Origin: Clavelina lepadiformis
Taxonomy: Eukaryota > Chordata > Ascidiacea > Aplousobranchia > Clavelinidae
Length of the DNA stretch: 64,000 nt
Assembly (NCBI RefSeq): GCF_947623445.1
Contig: NC_135243.1
Location: 21,460,479-21,524,478 of the forward strand
Direction: 5' to 3'
Below the pieces are notes generated by a model. That model was not told where the DNA came from, ran no database searches, and was given only the letters and a program-made list of their open reading frames with translations. The position numbers and the translations under genes were made by a program. Positions 36,371 through 53,007 of the stretch are shown piece by piece (the first letter of the stretch is position 1; every line of letters starts with the position of its first letter).

Positions 36371-39300
36371 CTTTTAACTAACAAAAACTTATCACGTAAA
36401 TTTTATCACAGCTGCCTATTCTTGTAAAGGCTATATTTTGCTTACTTATATAACGTTGTATTTTAAAATGTTTAGGCTACTGTAAAATTGTAAATGGAGT
36501 GAAGTAAAAATCAAAATATATGGTGGCTCTCGACTCTTCTACACAAGCATTAGAAAGCATACGCTTACTTCTTCAGGTGTACTAAGAGATGGCTTCCATG
36601 TAAATGGAGTGTTTTTCTTAAAGTGATAAATTTTGTCTCTGATTTAAATTGCGTGTTTAAGCGAAACTTTGTGCTGTCTCGAATTGCCTGTAGAAACATC
36701 AAGAAGGTAGGCCTATTACTGTAATTCACAAAAAGGAAAAAAATTATAAAGTGAAGATTATTTTGTTTCTAGTAACTGTATACTTGCAAATTAACAAATA
36801 ATGTATACATATATTTCCGTAAGTTACAAGTAAGTTTGTTTGCTGTGGTATGTGTTAGGCTACATAAGTCTGTAAATAAAGATAATCTGGATGTTATTTT
36901 GTTGTCAGTTCCGGCATATTTTGTTGACACAAATTGGTCAAGTCCTTCACTCTGACGTCAGGCTGTGTTAACGTAAGTTTACGTTGTTTTCGGTCTTAAA
37001 AAACTCATAACGTTTAAGATAGAATACAAAATCGAAATATTTAACGGGGAAATTTTAACTACGTCTGCACAATGCAAAATTAGGCTACAGCCTATGCACT
37101 GTACAAGACAGCTGCTAAAGAGCAAACTCGCAAACAATTGCCAATAACCGTATAATATTGGGTCACATTGGTATAATATAGGAAAATGTTAGAGGAGTAA
37201 AAAAACGTCGCAATCAAACCAAAGCGACATTTGTATTATGAATGATTGACCGTCATCAATCTATTTAGATGCACACACGTCGTCATGGATTAGCACTAAT
37301 AGTAGGCTATAGTAATATATCTTACTTTTTGAAGCTCACTTTATTCTCTGAAAAGTGTAATTGGGCAGCAGTTCTATGAGTTTCCTAAACAATACGCGAT
37401 AGTTCGCCACTTCTGCTAGCTTGGTTAATAGGGTAGCCTAAGTTACTTAGGGTAACCTAGTTAATTTTGTAAGTGTAGGCCTACCACTTGGTTAAGCCAA
37501 ATTGATGACTTCACCGTGTAAAACCATTCAACTTTAAATCAGACATCAATAAACTGAGCTGTTTTCAAACCTAGCCTATCATCGTTAATTTTTACTAGAA
37601 ATTAATAAATAGCTGCCTTTACAAATCCTTGGTTAATAATAGTGTCGGTGGGTCCAAATTGTTCTGGCTGCCAAATGTGTTCGGGACATTGTGCGTTATG
37701 CCGTATTAATGTTGCATGAGTCAGCCTAAGTTTTCTGATCAAACACTTTTTTGTCCCTGTAAGTTTTGTTTTCTTATTCATAAGTTAAGTTTTTAACTTT
37801 GTAATTTTTATAACAAAATAAGACTGTGATAAATATATCAATTAATGTAATATAAAATTGGGTACGACATAGAATTCTCATCAATCGAATCAGTGAAGCA
37901 TAACACTGCGTGACGTAATCGATTGCTTCCCTGTTACTGTGCGTGCATTACGAGTCATCACTTATCAGTCGTATGTTTAACGTCGCAACATGTCTGTATG
38001 CTGTTGCTGTCACAATGTTCTATCTTGAATTATTCGTTCAATGAAGCTTCAATATAATCAGAATATATAGTTGTCGAGGTGTACAATTAATTCTAAGATT
38101 AAGAAAAGCGAAACAACGACCTGAGACTCATTCACTCCGAGGATAATAAACTATTCAACAGACAAACTTTGTAATTGAAGTGGTCGCCCTTACAGGCTAA
38201 GGAACGACAAACAAACATTTCATTACAAGACCAAACAAAAAATATAAACGATCGACCGGAAACTAACAAAGATTTTCCAACAAAAAAGAAAAAAAATGGC
38301 GGAACAATATTTTAACGGATGTCTGATTGATTTGGGGATATATAGTAAATTGTGAGCAGAGCAAATATTAAATCATCATTACGAAACTAGCCATATTTAG
38401 CTAGCAATGCTAAACGCTCTACTCTTTTTTGCCGTGTTTACGGTATCTGTCAGAAAATGCTGGTGGCAAAAATACTAGATGTATTACTTCGCCTTATCAA
38501 CTGATAAAATAGGATACCAGAAAATGAGTTAAAAAATCCTTGCATTTAAAATGGTTGTATTGTTAAAAATAAGGACGCAATTCTAAACTAAAGACATCGC
38601 TTAGAAATAACAACAATATTTTCTAAGATATAGCCTAGTCCTGGCTGAAAGCATAAAAAATCTGAGAAATTGGACGTTATAGAAGCACTGTCTATAGCCT
38701 TAAAACGAATTTGTATGCGGATGGATTAGAAATATCTCAGATAATTTTAGGAATGACAAATCTCACCCTCTAGCTGAGGCTAAAAAACATTAGATTATCC
38801 AATTTAGCACAAAAAAACTTTCAGGACACCACATATTTAACTTACCTGGGCCGAAGTATACTGTGTGTTACTTTGGAAGGTCGACTTCAATCTTGGCCGC
38901 AGCACTTGTTGCCATAGAGAAAAATCATGTGATTGCAATCTACAGATGGATTACGGCATAAAAGAAATCGGAAAATATGCCAATTGTATAGCCTGTTGTT
39001 ATGAGGTCTTTTGATAATTAACCTATAAAGTATTGATTAATTTTGCCGCCAGGTTACACATTGCGCGATGCCTTTGTGAAAGTTGTGCGCCAATGCGAAC
39101 GACTATCAAGAAGATCAATAGAGTGGAAAACTCTATGAATTTCGATGGGTCGGCTAATATAATTCACATCCTCTGCTTTCCTTTAAACTTATATTTATAT
39201 ACAGTAGCTTATAATGTATTGATTTTAAGTATTGACATTATACGTACAGTATCTTTAATGTGTTTGCTTGGTGGGAGTACACTGCATTACACAGCACCGC

Positions 39301-39472
39301 TATGCCTAATTCACGTTGGTGACATCAGAAGTAGAAAAGCGCCTCGTCAGCAAGTTCAGTCAACAAAGGCATAGACCCCCGATGTACCGGCAGTATTTCT
39401 TTGGCATAGCGAACACAAGACACACGAAAACCTGCTGGACGTATGATAAAATTAGGGTAGAAGATAAACGAA
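36371..39472. other. Intergenic, no firm gene
   Basis: Two small first-exon-like pieces were noted (38296 plus; about 38840-38915 minus), but neither can be extended. The poly(A) signal of the TPR-like gene is at 36875. Confidence 0.4.
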
Positions 39473-42855
<3,383 letters not shown>

Positions 42856-45740
42856 ACAATTAATGCTATTTTAGCAACAATATATAGGTGCAGTAATCCT
42901 GGACTGTTGTGCTTGCAATTATCATTGTCATTCTTCAAGTGTTTATTTTTGCGTTTGATTAAATCAAAATTATTGCTCGTGGTTACCCCTGCTCGTGCTT
43001 GATGCAGTAGTTAATTGGAAAATGTAGTTAACAATTCTGCAGAATAATACAGGCTTACTCATGCCCCGTTTCGCTCATCATTTCATTACTAACATTGCAT
43101 TATTAAGGCCAAAAGGATTGTTTTAATTCATTGATTCATGTTTGAAATAAAACTAGTCTTTTAACCTGAATTATGAGAGCAGCAAGAGACTGCTGTTTAC
43201 ATTAACAACTTATGCAAATGCTCTGAAATGGCAATGTACAATGACCAACGCGATTTCTGCTCAGTTACTTCAATGTTTTTTCTGACGCTGTTGCAATGTC
43301 TCTATACGGTAACCAACGCAAGAAATACCGAAAGCCATCTACGCTTTACTTGAGTAATGCTCGAAGTCATTGGTGAAAACTAAAATATGTCCATCTGCTA
43401 CAATACTGTACATTTCAAAAATGAATTCATGTTACTTACTCTGAATGGTGAAACAAAATATATGTTTTTAATCGAATAATTGGCGACATATTTTATAAAA
43501 ACATGAATGCTACTTCAACTCAGTTTGTCGAAGTTTGCATTTAGTTAGGCTTAAATTTCTATCAGAAAGGCTACTCTGCTCTACAGTAAGATATGTAAAG
43601 CAGCGCATAGATTTCTTCTATGCGGAAGTAGTGAACCATCAGAAAATGAAAGTGACGATAAAGTGAGTGAGGAATAAGACCGATATCGTATGAATAACAA
43701 TAAAACTGATGAATATTAGTTGAGTAAAATGGAAAACATAGTAGTAAGTGTAGTTACGACTTATAGAGTTATAATCTATATGTAGGAAAAATGTAAAATT
43801 TTTAAAAGGCTATAGGCTAAATAGGTTAGATTTTATCCTGATTACAAACAATGAATTCAAATACCTTTTATTTGCGTTGTCCTGCGTGTTTCGTTTCAGT
43901 GAAAACTTATACGATTACTTTAATTATATTAGTTGTAGTGCCTGTAGTGGATGGTAATGACAGTAGGTTGTGTTGTTTTTGTTGTGAAGGATGGAGAATG
44001 TGTGACAAAATATTTGCACTTGTATTTGTTTTAATTACTTGTGTTTCCTTTCTTTTGAACTTTGGTTGTTTCTGTTATTTTTATGTTTTCATCGTACACT
44101 GATTTCTTCTATGCACGGTGTTGTTATTTTATGGAATTTGCCGCTTAACGCTTCGACTCGGTTGACCACATAACTGCGTCTTTCCCCAATTGATAGCCTA
44201 CGGACATTGTTGTGTATTGGGGTTTTATTTTGATGCAGAGCATAGCTCCAGAATGCATTCCAGATGTACGGGCCCAGAGTAATTACCTTCGTTCTTGTTG
44301 TGTTACACGGATCCGCTTCAAAGAACTTTAATCGTTGCTTTACTGTCAACTGTTACAGAATTCGTCTGGCGGGTTTTTACCATTTTCACGGTCCACTCCA
44401 TACCAAGCGCGTAAAATAAAAACAGTTCGCTTGTATTATGACGTAAAACTTGTTAAAACATATAAGAAGAGTCACTAAAGGACTGAATGAATGTTTGATA
44501 AAAATATTTTGATCTAATTAATTTTCCATATATGTTGATATACGAAAATATTCTTCAACAGTCGATCACAAGAACACACTTCAAAAGTGGAACTTTCTTT
44601 GTTGGCAGAATAACCAACGATGATTGACGCAGAAAACTTGTCATTTTAGCTGACGGCGTTCTTTTTGTCGACATAATACACAAACTGTGAGTTGTGCCTG
44701 CACTTTTTGACATAGCCGTTTGTAGATAGATTGCTTTGCAAGAGAATTGAACTTCTATAATCTTGCCATGGTACTATAAATCCGAGTTATTGGGGGATGT
44801 AGCAAATAACAGCACCTGGATACAAAAAAATAACTACAAAATTTGGGGCTAAGCAGTCGCCAAAAATACAAAAATGGAGAAATCACTCCTTGAAAAACTT
44901 GAAATCTCAACTCAACCCCTGCAACTGAAATGCCGTTTATAGTTTGAAAGCTTTTGACGACTATGTAGCGATAATAACGCAACAAATGAGCTTGAGCAGC
45001 CGGCGGCATCATATTACGGACGAGTGAAATATTGAAAAGCAAACAGACGAGAAATGTTTAATATGTGTGTTTGGGGGTAAAAGGGGAAGTTGCTGGTTAA
45101 TACAAGTTTGTTTAACATCAAAGAAGGCTTTTTACAAATAACCTCCAAGCATTTTTTCAAAAATCTTAGTATAACTGTTGCCAACATTACGTAATTACGT
45201 CGCACATTTGCGACATTTTGGATCTTATTGGCGATGAATATCAAGTCAAAATTTGAAATCAATACGCATTGTGCCTTGCGGTTGGTCACAAATGAACAAA
45301 TACAAAATGTGCAAATGAAGCTTGTGTATTTTACTTAAAACATGAGGAAGCGATCTTGTATAAAACTATCATCAAAGGAGCCAAAAAGTTAATTTGGGCT
45401 GCACCTACACTTCAATAGTCAAGCAGCAACAAAAACCAACAGAAACCTTGGCATATATTGCCAATGTCTGGATGAAGGATTCTAAACGAAAATTATAAAC
45501 AAAGCAACCTCACCATCTGACAAACTTTGCAAATTTATTGACACATTGTCAAATATGCTCTGCAACGTTTGCCTCATTTAATTTATTATTGCCAGGACAA
45601 ACAAAGCAGGGTATTATTGCAACCGGATAAATCTGCTGCATAAGAAAGCGTTTATACACTATATGTGATATATATGACATCACGATTAACTTTTCCTTTC
45701 AGAGTTGTAGTATGCTATGTAACAAAAATAGCAGAGCATC

Positions 45741-45809
45741 AAGAACTGGCATCAGTGCTGTAGCTAAGTTATTTGTTTCTGACACGGCTCATGTCATTCA
45801 GGACGTTTG
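45741..45809 (+). repeat. 69-bp direct repeat, copy 1
   Basis: It aligns without gaps to 46346-46414. The first 38 bp differ at only one position, and identity over all 69 bp is a little above 80 %. Confidence 0.75.
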
Positions 45810-46345
45810 CAATAAAAAGGGTTTTAAGTGGTTTAGCTATTCTGTCATTTCTGCCGGTATCAGTGACAAATGCGTGAATTTTGCAGGCATCAGTTAATGT
45901 GGTTCTTGTGGTAATTACGTTAAACGATTTTTACAAGAAAATTTAAGTCTTGTTTGATTATTTCGTTACGCATGAGTTTGTGATTTATAAATAAAGTTTT
46001 TGAGACAAAATCGAATTCTGGATTTTGATATTACTTTTTGTTTGCTATAGCTACACAATATTGATCCCACTATACCTTTTAGTACAAGCCATGACGTCAC
46101 CGCTACATCAACTGCTAAATTTTACATCAAATTTGTTGGAAGAAACTAAACGGATATCTATAGAACGTCGGGGCCATTTGATATTATTTACACATCTACG
46201 CTTTTCATCTTTTTATTGCTCTTTTATATGATGTTTTCCAAACGACATCGCCGGTGGAATTGCCAACGTATAGTAAATTGAACGGCAATTGTCGCTTGGA
46301 AACCTCAGATCAAACTACTTATGAGTTAGTTTTGTCGTAATTGGC

Positions 46346-46414
46346 AAGAACTGGCACCAGTGCTGTAGCTAAGTTATTTGTTTTTACCCCGAGTCATGTC
46401 GTTCAGAATATTTG
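46346..46414 (+). repeat. 69-bp direct repeat, copy 2
   Basis: This is the partner of 45741-45809, in the same orientation, 605 bp downstream. Confidence 0.75.
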
Positions 46415-47033
46415 ACTTGAGTCAATTGAAGTCATGAAAATGTTTGAAAGAATAAATCGACTCAAGTTAAGCCAAAGGCTCGAGTCATTACAACACTGAC
46501 GGATACTGCAGCCAGCATTAATTGTGCCCGAATTTGCATTCGAAGGCAATTGTTATTTCCTATATTATGAAACTATATCTCGTGACAGTTTGAGTAAATG
46601 ATCTCCAATAACTAACTGTTGTAAGTAAAGTAATTGTGAGATCAATTAAATTAATTGATTTTAAAGCAATTGTTTTCTCAAGTTCTAAAATTTTATAAAT
46701 CTAAGTCAAGCCAAATAATAGATCATGAATGTTTAACACGGATTAGGATAACATCTAAAGTATCTTTACTTGAACTGTTATAAAACAAGAATGAGAGCGA
46801 AATGGAGCTATTTAAATAAACTAAATTGTTGCAAAAGCAGCTGCCTATACTTTGCATGCATTCAGCTATTGACCTTTTTGACACTTTGTGTGCGCTTGTA
46901 TGTTTGGCTTTTTGTGATTATTCTCTGTTGCATGGAAAGATTCGAATTAAACATTTTTGGTGAAAATTGAGTTAAACAGCTGAAGAGCAGTTTTTTGTAT
47001 TACATAAGCAAGTGTTCTTTCGATTATTTTCTA

Positions 47034-47331
47034 GGTGAAACGCTGTATTTGAAACATGAAGATTAAAAAACCAATGTTGGCAACATTGGCAGTTTCTCTG
47101 TCCTTGATATGTTTCTTATTATGGTGTATTCCTACGGTAAGAACTGTCAAACCTGTCTCATCACAAAAGGCACAAGCCGTGCATCATTCACTTGCACAAA
47201 CAACAACAATCTCAAAAGGATCTCGAACCAAGAAAACTGCCACTGATTTTATATTGGGCTTATCTGTGGCATATCCAAGGAAACTGACCTGCAGAGGGAG
47301 CAAAAATCGGCGTTTGCGACCTAACGTATGA
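47034..47331 (+). CDS. Possible first coding exon of a type II membrane protein
   Basis: A good acceptor (ttattttctag) at 47033 is followed within 25 bp by an ATG at 47056 opening a 91-codon frame. The N-terminus has the look of a Golgi type II signal anchor: basic MKIKKP, then a hydrophobic segment of about 20 residues (LATLAVSLSLICFLLWCI), then a Ser/Thr/Lys-rich stem. Such N-termini are typical of glycosyl- and sulfotransferases, but no catalytic exons were found downstream. A GTATGA near 47326 could be a donor. It may equally be a small single-pass protein or a chance frame. Confidence 0.3.
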
Positions 47332-50160
47332 CCGAAGTAGGATAGCTGAAGCAAGCGTAGTCGCTTTTCATTCGGGTTCACAGAACCTGGCTGAAATTAG
47401 GGGAAGTACAATCCCCGTTATATTAATTTTCAATGTGCAAACGTAAACAAATGTCATCATATATCTGCGTTTCACGTTTAGTAACACAAACGTGTTTAAA
47501 ATTGCTTTCATAAATATGTTATAATAAATAAATTATTAAATTAAACATAAATAAATTATTAGTATTTTGAAAATAAATTTTTATTCACTTAAAGATTTTG
47601 CCTTCAGTTAGACATTAATACTGAAAACTTCGATTTAAATTTTATCAATCATTTATTTTATCTGAACGTCTGGTGGAGCCAAAGATGTCGCATCTGTTTT
47701 GTATCGTTTATACCTACTTGTCATGTGGTAATGTCACGTTATATATTTACGCAAATGTTTTATAGGCACTGCATTTAATGTTGTTTTACCTAGTTTGTAA
47801 GGGACTGGTTTACGGTGTAAGTTATGTATTGCTATTTAGAGTTTGTTTTATCCGTATTACTCCGTAAACCGTCATTAAGCTTTCATATTAGCGAGTGCAC
47901 ACACTAAGATACTCATGCATGCGTGTACTATGTAAAGGAAAACGTTAAACATCGACGTTGCAATAAAGCCAATGTGGTAGTAAGATTAAAACAGGGAACT
48001 TATTTCCAGATTGACCACTACGGGACAAGGACTAAGTCAGTATTCATGCAGTTTTCATTGCAAATTAAACGCGAAACACACGTCATGTAGAACGGTGGGT
48101 TCATCACAAGTCTTGTGTCCTTTTGCTTGCTGCATAATAATGATGTTGAAAAATGTCTGGTGTAATAGACCACTTTCTACGTCTCAAGTTGTTTGCTTAT
48201 TCCTTTGACTTGTCGATTACCCGCTCTTTTGTAACTATAAACATTTTACCAGCAACATTTTTTCTTTTCTTCTCTTTTACCCATTTTCTACCATGTTTTC
48301 AACTTTGCGTAACTCCATATTGTCCCGAGGGAGTATGACTCCATCTATAGGTATTTATGACAAGCCAGTCAACATTACAATGTAAAATGTGCATGCATTC
48401 ATGTATTCATGTATTCAATCGCGCAAAACACTCTACATGTTTAAATTAAAACAATATTGTCTGAAGTTAAGAGACTCAACATACTTTTTTTCGTATACTT
48501 GTGCCTTCTCCAGTAATAGTTGCGTAATCGTAGAAGCAGATCCATTAGCCATCAATTGGGGCACAACCATCTGCTGCTACCCGTCAGAAATTCACAAGTA
48601 TACACTGTCCGATGCGTAATACGTTCCATACTGGCTAAGCCGGCAAGACGGGGCTTCGCACCGTAGCGGCATCATGCGACAAGAAACTTTTACGAAAAAT
48701 AAATTCAAACAAATTTTACCAAGTTCCAATTTCGATTTTGGAAAAATTTATCTGTACTTCAACTTTGCTCTAACTTAACTACGTTAACCATAAACTACGC
48801 ATCTGTCAATGGAAAATATTAAAATGAGTGAAGACACATGACTTTTGTCCGTCTAGTAAAATACGAATCATGTGGGCAGTTATATGTAAGCACGCCATGA
48901 CAAAGGCAGAAACGAACCAGCAGAATGCAATCAAGACAAAGCGACATGAGCCAACAAGTAAAGCATTCCAATAAACATCCATGACAAATAAAGTGATGCG
49001 CATTGCTCTATCTGACGTATTTGCAATAGACTGGCTACTTGTCACATTCCAATTGTAGGCGGCTTATATCATTCTTATTATTAAGTGAGATGACGATTGC
49101 ATGATGTCGACGTTATTGGCTGTACCTCGATGCTAATGAATCTTATCTCAAGGCGTGAATATTTATTTTTTTATACGCGTCTTATATATATTGCTAGATA
49201 AACACAAATTTATTGTCTAATTACTTAATAAGTACGCCGAACATTGATATGAAAAACTAAGATAAAGTCTATGACAACATACTGTATACCATGCACATAT
49301 TAACACTTGACTTGAGGATAAGAAGATTGTGAGGAAGTATTGCAATGTTTTAAGTAACCAATCATGACTTAGCGTTTATAGCGTTTTTATACATGTGACG
49401 TATTAGTTACGTATCTATCATTTCCTGTATTAATGTTCAGCTATTTTCCTGTTCAAATCAAATTATAGTAATTTATACAGAGTGATTTTATGTCTGTGAT
49501 GTCAGCGCCTTAAATAACTAGGTGATATTTTCTTTTTATAAATGAGTTTCGAAATCCTACCATCAGTCAAACCGGGTTTGATGAATATTTCTGACAACGT
49601 CATCACAGATATACAACATTGTACACTCATAACTCATTAATACCTTTACTTAGCTTATGACTCGATTTTTGAATCGATGAATTGATGTATGGTCTACATC
49701 CGGTACGCTTGATACGCAACGCAACAATAACAATAAATATTGGGATTAAGATAACAACATATCTTTGCGGTCACAATAGAATTAACCATCGGCATAGTCA
49801 ACACTAAACCGTGATTTAATCCATTTCCTGCAGATGTTGTATAAATGCAGCATCTTATGCCATTCTTCACAGTTGTTCTGTATAGGTTTGTTCAAAAGCT
49901 TGTCAAAGATTGCTGTTAACTTCTTTTACAATCAGCTCGGTGATGGAAAATATGGAGTTGGTTAAAAGATTAGAAAATCAAAGCAGTGGCAACAAAACGT
50001 TAACGCGAAGAATAATAAACTTCGTTCAATTTAATTATGTTATCTCATTCAATCGATAATTGCGACATGAGAATATAAGATGCACACAACTACAGTGTAA
50101 CGGCTATTGGGAAAATTGTTAGCTTTTGTGTTAAAAGCGATAAAGGTTTTTGCCTGTTGA
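47332..50160. other. Mostly non-coding
   Basis: No clear gene. A possible exon around 48515-48619 follows a CTTCTCCAG acceptor and reads NSCVIVEADPLAINWGTTIC to a stop, but could not be joined to anything. The small membrane frame at 48806-49045 is listed separately. Confidence 0.4.
48806..49045 (-). CDS. Possible small membrane protein
   Basis: An uninterrupted 79-codon minus-strand frame with a hydrophilic N-terminus (MTSSQSIANTSDRA) is followed by hydrophobic stretches around NALLVGSCRFVLIAFCWFVS and AFVMACLHITAHMIRILL, enough for one or two membrane helices. No family is recognised. There is no splice or poly(A) support, so it may be a chance frame. Confidence 0.22.
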   Translation of the reverse strand: MTSSQSIANTSDRAMRITLFVMDVYWNALLVGSCRFVLIAFCWFVSAFVMACLHITAHMIRILLDGQKSCVFTHFNIFH

Positions 50161-50277
50161 ATATATAAAGGGTAAATAACAATAATACGCTGACATCTTT
50201 ATAATGGAATGAACCCATTTACAAAAGTCAAATTAAACGACTTTGTTGAACTAGGTTGACATTGCCATGACAACTAC
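50161..50277 (+). repeat. 117-bp direct repeat, copy 1
   Basis: It aligns to 50968-51084 at roughly 90 % identity, over landmarks gtaaataacaataatacgct, ctttataatg, and tttgttgaacta. Confidence 0.8.
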
Positions 50278-50967
50278 GTTGCGTTAAGTTAAGGAATCAT
50301 GTGAAGTTACGCCTTAAGCTAATAAAGATGAAAAGATAAATACTTATATTTCTTTTGTCCGCAATTTAACAATTAATCATTCGTGTTGTAAAGAACGTAA
50401 CTGACTGTTAATAAGTTATTTTTTATTTTTGCCTAAAAATCAGCTTACTTATAGTATATATATATATAACTTACTTACTTAAAAATCAACCAACTTACTT
50501 ACTTTTTCAAAAATCAACTTACTTATAGCCTATGAAGAAGTTGAATAGGTTTAACGAGGAATAAAACAAATACATTCTCTTAATCTGAGCGATATAGCAG
50601 ATCATATATAATAGTATATAAACTATATTTGTGATAATAATATGATGCCATTACGTTAACAATTTTTGCATTTCGTAAACTATACACACAACCGCATTTT
50701 GTGATGTGTTTTACGAAATGACTATCTTACTTTCGAGGAATGATTTATGCTTTGTTATTTAAGTTGTTGTTATTGAAGTTTTACTTGTTTGCGTCTGTCG
50801 CACTCAGCACGTCAAATTAAAAAAGTAAGAAATGTTCCGGTCCAAAGCGCATGTGATGTCGATGTGGGCTGAATTTTATGGCTTTTAGTGATAGTTGGTT
50901 GCAGTTCCAGACTAAGGTTTGTTTGAATTTGGTGGGGCTGGCAAGTATTGATTATTTCGCAAATATG

Positions 50968-51084
50968 ATATATAGAGAGTAAATAACAATAATACGCTGA
51001 CATCTTTATAATGATATGAAACCCATTTACAACAGTTAAAATAAACGGCTTTGTTGAACTAGTTTGACATTGCTATGACAACTA
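50968..51084 (+). repeat. 117-bp direct repeat, copy 2
   Basis: This is the partner of 50161-50277 in the same orientation, 807 bp downstream. The 690 bp between the copies contain no recognised frame. Confidence 0.8.
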
Positions 51085-51416
51085 TATAAGTTTAGTTATA
51101 GTTCGTATCTAGAACAAAGACTGAAATGTCGTTTGGTATAACATAGCCAAACAAATGAAAAACAAATCAAAAAATATAACATAGAAAACAAATGAAAAAT
51201 CATATAAAGAACAAAGCTTTCCCGACAGTGTACAATCATAGGCACTTACGCCTAGAAACAAATTTTACTTATTATTTCCTGGTGTACTTCTTTTAAAAAC
51301 TTTAATTTCAATCTTCAAGTAGGCTACCATATCAACAACAGTAGGTTTTATGACGAACTGCAACGACAGACAAGCATTATTCGCTCACAAGCAATTGATG
51401 CGCGTTAATGAAACTA

Positions 51417-52038
51417 CTAATTACTAGGGCAACCAGTTTTTTGACCTAAAAATTTTAAATTTTGACCTTAAAATTTGCAAATTTTGACCTCATTTTGATC
51501 TAAAAAGTTTAAATATTGACCTTATTTTGACCTAAAACGTTTAAATATTGACCTCATTTTGAAAAACGCTATACTGATAGTCTTTACACTGTCTACAGCA
51601 ACTTTTTAATCTAAAGCTGCATTTAAAAATGACAAAATGCTTTTCTAGTGTTGACTTTTTTTTCGTTTCTGCGTATTAAGATTGACAACTTGCAGTTTCA
51701 AATGCAATGCCGTCACGTCGTGACGTCACCAAACGCGCTGAAAAGCTTTCCTTCTCTTTGTGGCTTTGGTTCTAAGTAAAATTTGCGGGACTGGAATTGT
51801 TTGCGGTACAAGAAAAGAGAAAAACGGAAGAATAATATTACAAAATGTTTACAAAATTACAAGTTTAATAGATTTTGACCTAAAAAAAAGACCTAACGAA
51901 ACATTTTGACTTTATCTGACCTAATAACTTCTATACCACACGTCGTACAAAGCTGAAATTCGTTTTGTGCTTGTTTCATAGCATTCTGAGCAGGTAAAAA
52001 AATTGACCATATTGACTTTTGGTTGCCCTAGTAATTAC
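51417..52038. mobile_element. hAT-like MITE, 606 bp, with nuclear-receptor half-site-like repeats
   Basis: The element spans 51425-52030 with terminal inverted repeat TAGGGCAACCA. The flanking 8-mers, ctaattac (51417-51424) and gtaattac (52031-52038), match at 7 of 8 positions, consistent with a hAT-type target duplication. There is no transposase frame. The left fifth is built from degenerate repeats around TTTTGACCTAAAA.TTTAAAT, giving at least six TGACCT hexamers there and two more near the right end. Confidence 0.75.
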
Positions 52039-52625
52039 CTAAATTCTGTAGTTAACGGATAAAAAAATCACTAGGCTTTGACTAGGCAGCTGATATGTTA
52101 TTCGAATGCTTTCATAATTGTGGACATTCAATAAATTTTAAAAAACACTATGATGAAGTGAAAAGATGTGCGATAAAATGAACAATAAACTCATTGCAAA
52201 CAACATAGACTGACGGTGAAAGTGCGACAGAGGGCAATAAGTAAAGGTGCAAACAATTGGTTAACACAAAAAATGTTAATACTTGTTAATTTTTAACATA
52301 AAAATTGCTCCATTTTGAAATATTTGCAAGTTTTAGTACGAAATTAATTTTTTGATAATTATAACGCTTTTAAAAATTTTTGAAGCTTTAATTAGATTTT
52401 CGTTACCGGCACATTTTGTACAGCTTAAATATGTTTTTTATTGGCATATTTATAGTATTGTTTAATTTCTTCAAACGATTATACTCCATCACTAGTACAC
52501 CCCTGTATACCGTATATACGCTGTAAAGGCCTTATAATCTGGTAGAATGTCAAATATAATGCATTTCCTTTGACAATGGTTTTAACTTTATTCTTATTTT
52601 TTAAAGAAGTTTTAAATACAGTGTG

Positions 52626-52993
52626 ATGAGTGTTTCTAAAGTTTATGCGGACTTCGTTTCCACTCCTATGTTAAACAATTCCATTAGGGCTCTTCCTGGA
52701 ATAGGACCTGTTTACGAACAAAGTCTAAAACAAAATGGAATTTTTTGTGTAAGAACACTTTTGGATTGTGCGAAATGACATGATTTACTTGAGAAAGCAT
52801 AATACACTGGAAATGCATGAACGTAATTAAAGTAAAACTCAAATATTTATGTTTTTAGGCTGAACAACTTCTTGTGCAACTTCTCGTACTGAAAAATCAA
52901 AAAGAATTTGTTAATTGGCTTGGGATTTCTCCTCATTGTGGTAAGCAAGTCCATGATGCTTTGCTTGAATGGCGTAGAAGGTTTATCGGATAA
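52626..52993 (+). CDS. BANF1: Barrier-to-autointegration factor (BAF) homologue
   Basis: Small chromatin protein that dimerises, bridges double-stranded DNA and binds LEM-domain proteins at the nuclear envelope. Two plus-strand exons, 52626-52748 and 52859-52993, with GTAAGA donor and TTTTTAG acceptor, give 85 residues (human BAF 89). DFVSTPM matches the DFVAEPM start of the family. The helix-hairpin-helix GIG at residues 25-27 (ALPGIGPVYEQSL) is at the same position as in human BAF. QLLVLKNQKEFVNWL matches QFLVLKKDEDLFREWL, and LLEWRRRFIG matches the C-terminal LREWCDAFL. Overall divergence is high for a protein that is normally very conserved, so this may be a second, faster-evolving paralogue (BANF2-like) rather than the sole BAF. 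Confidence 0.9.
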
Positions 52994-53007
52994 ACAATTT
53001 CAATTTT

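Larger units (their letters stand above)
42856..47033. other. Long non-coding stretch with short repeats
   Basis: No gene could be supported. The minus-strand frames at 44755-45289 have no recognised content. A possible acidic terminal exon (GSSEPSENESDDKVSEE) ends at about 43678 shortly before an AATAAA, but it has no partner exons. A 69-bp direct repeat pair lies at 45741 and 46346. Confidence 0.4.

Noticed and set aside
38296-38355. ATG in good context opening MAEQYFNGCLIDLGIYSKL
   Set aside because: It stops after 19 codons, and the possible GTGAGC donor leads to no recognisable next exon.
38840-38915. Minus-strand start MATSAAAKIEVDLPK followed by a GTAAGT donor
   Set aside because: The frame stops before the donor. 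It may be a 5' UTR exon, but no gene could be attached.
44755-45289. Overlapping minus-strand frames of 91 and 95 codons
   Set aside because: No conserved motif, no splice context, and composition typical of non-coding DNA.
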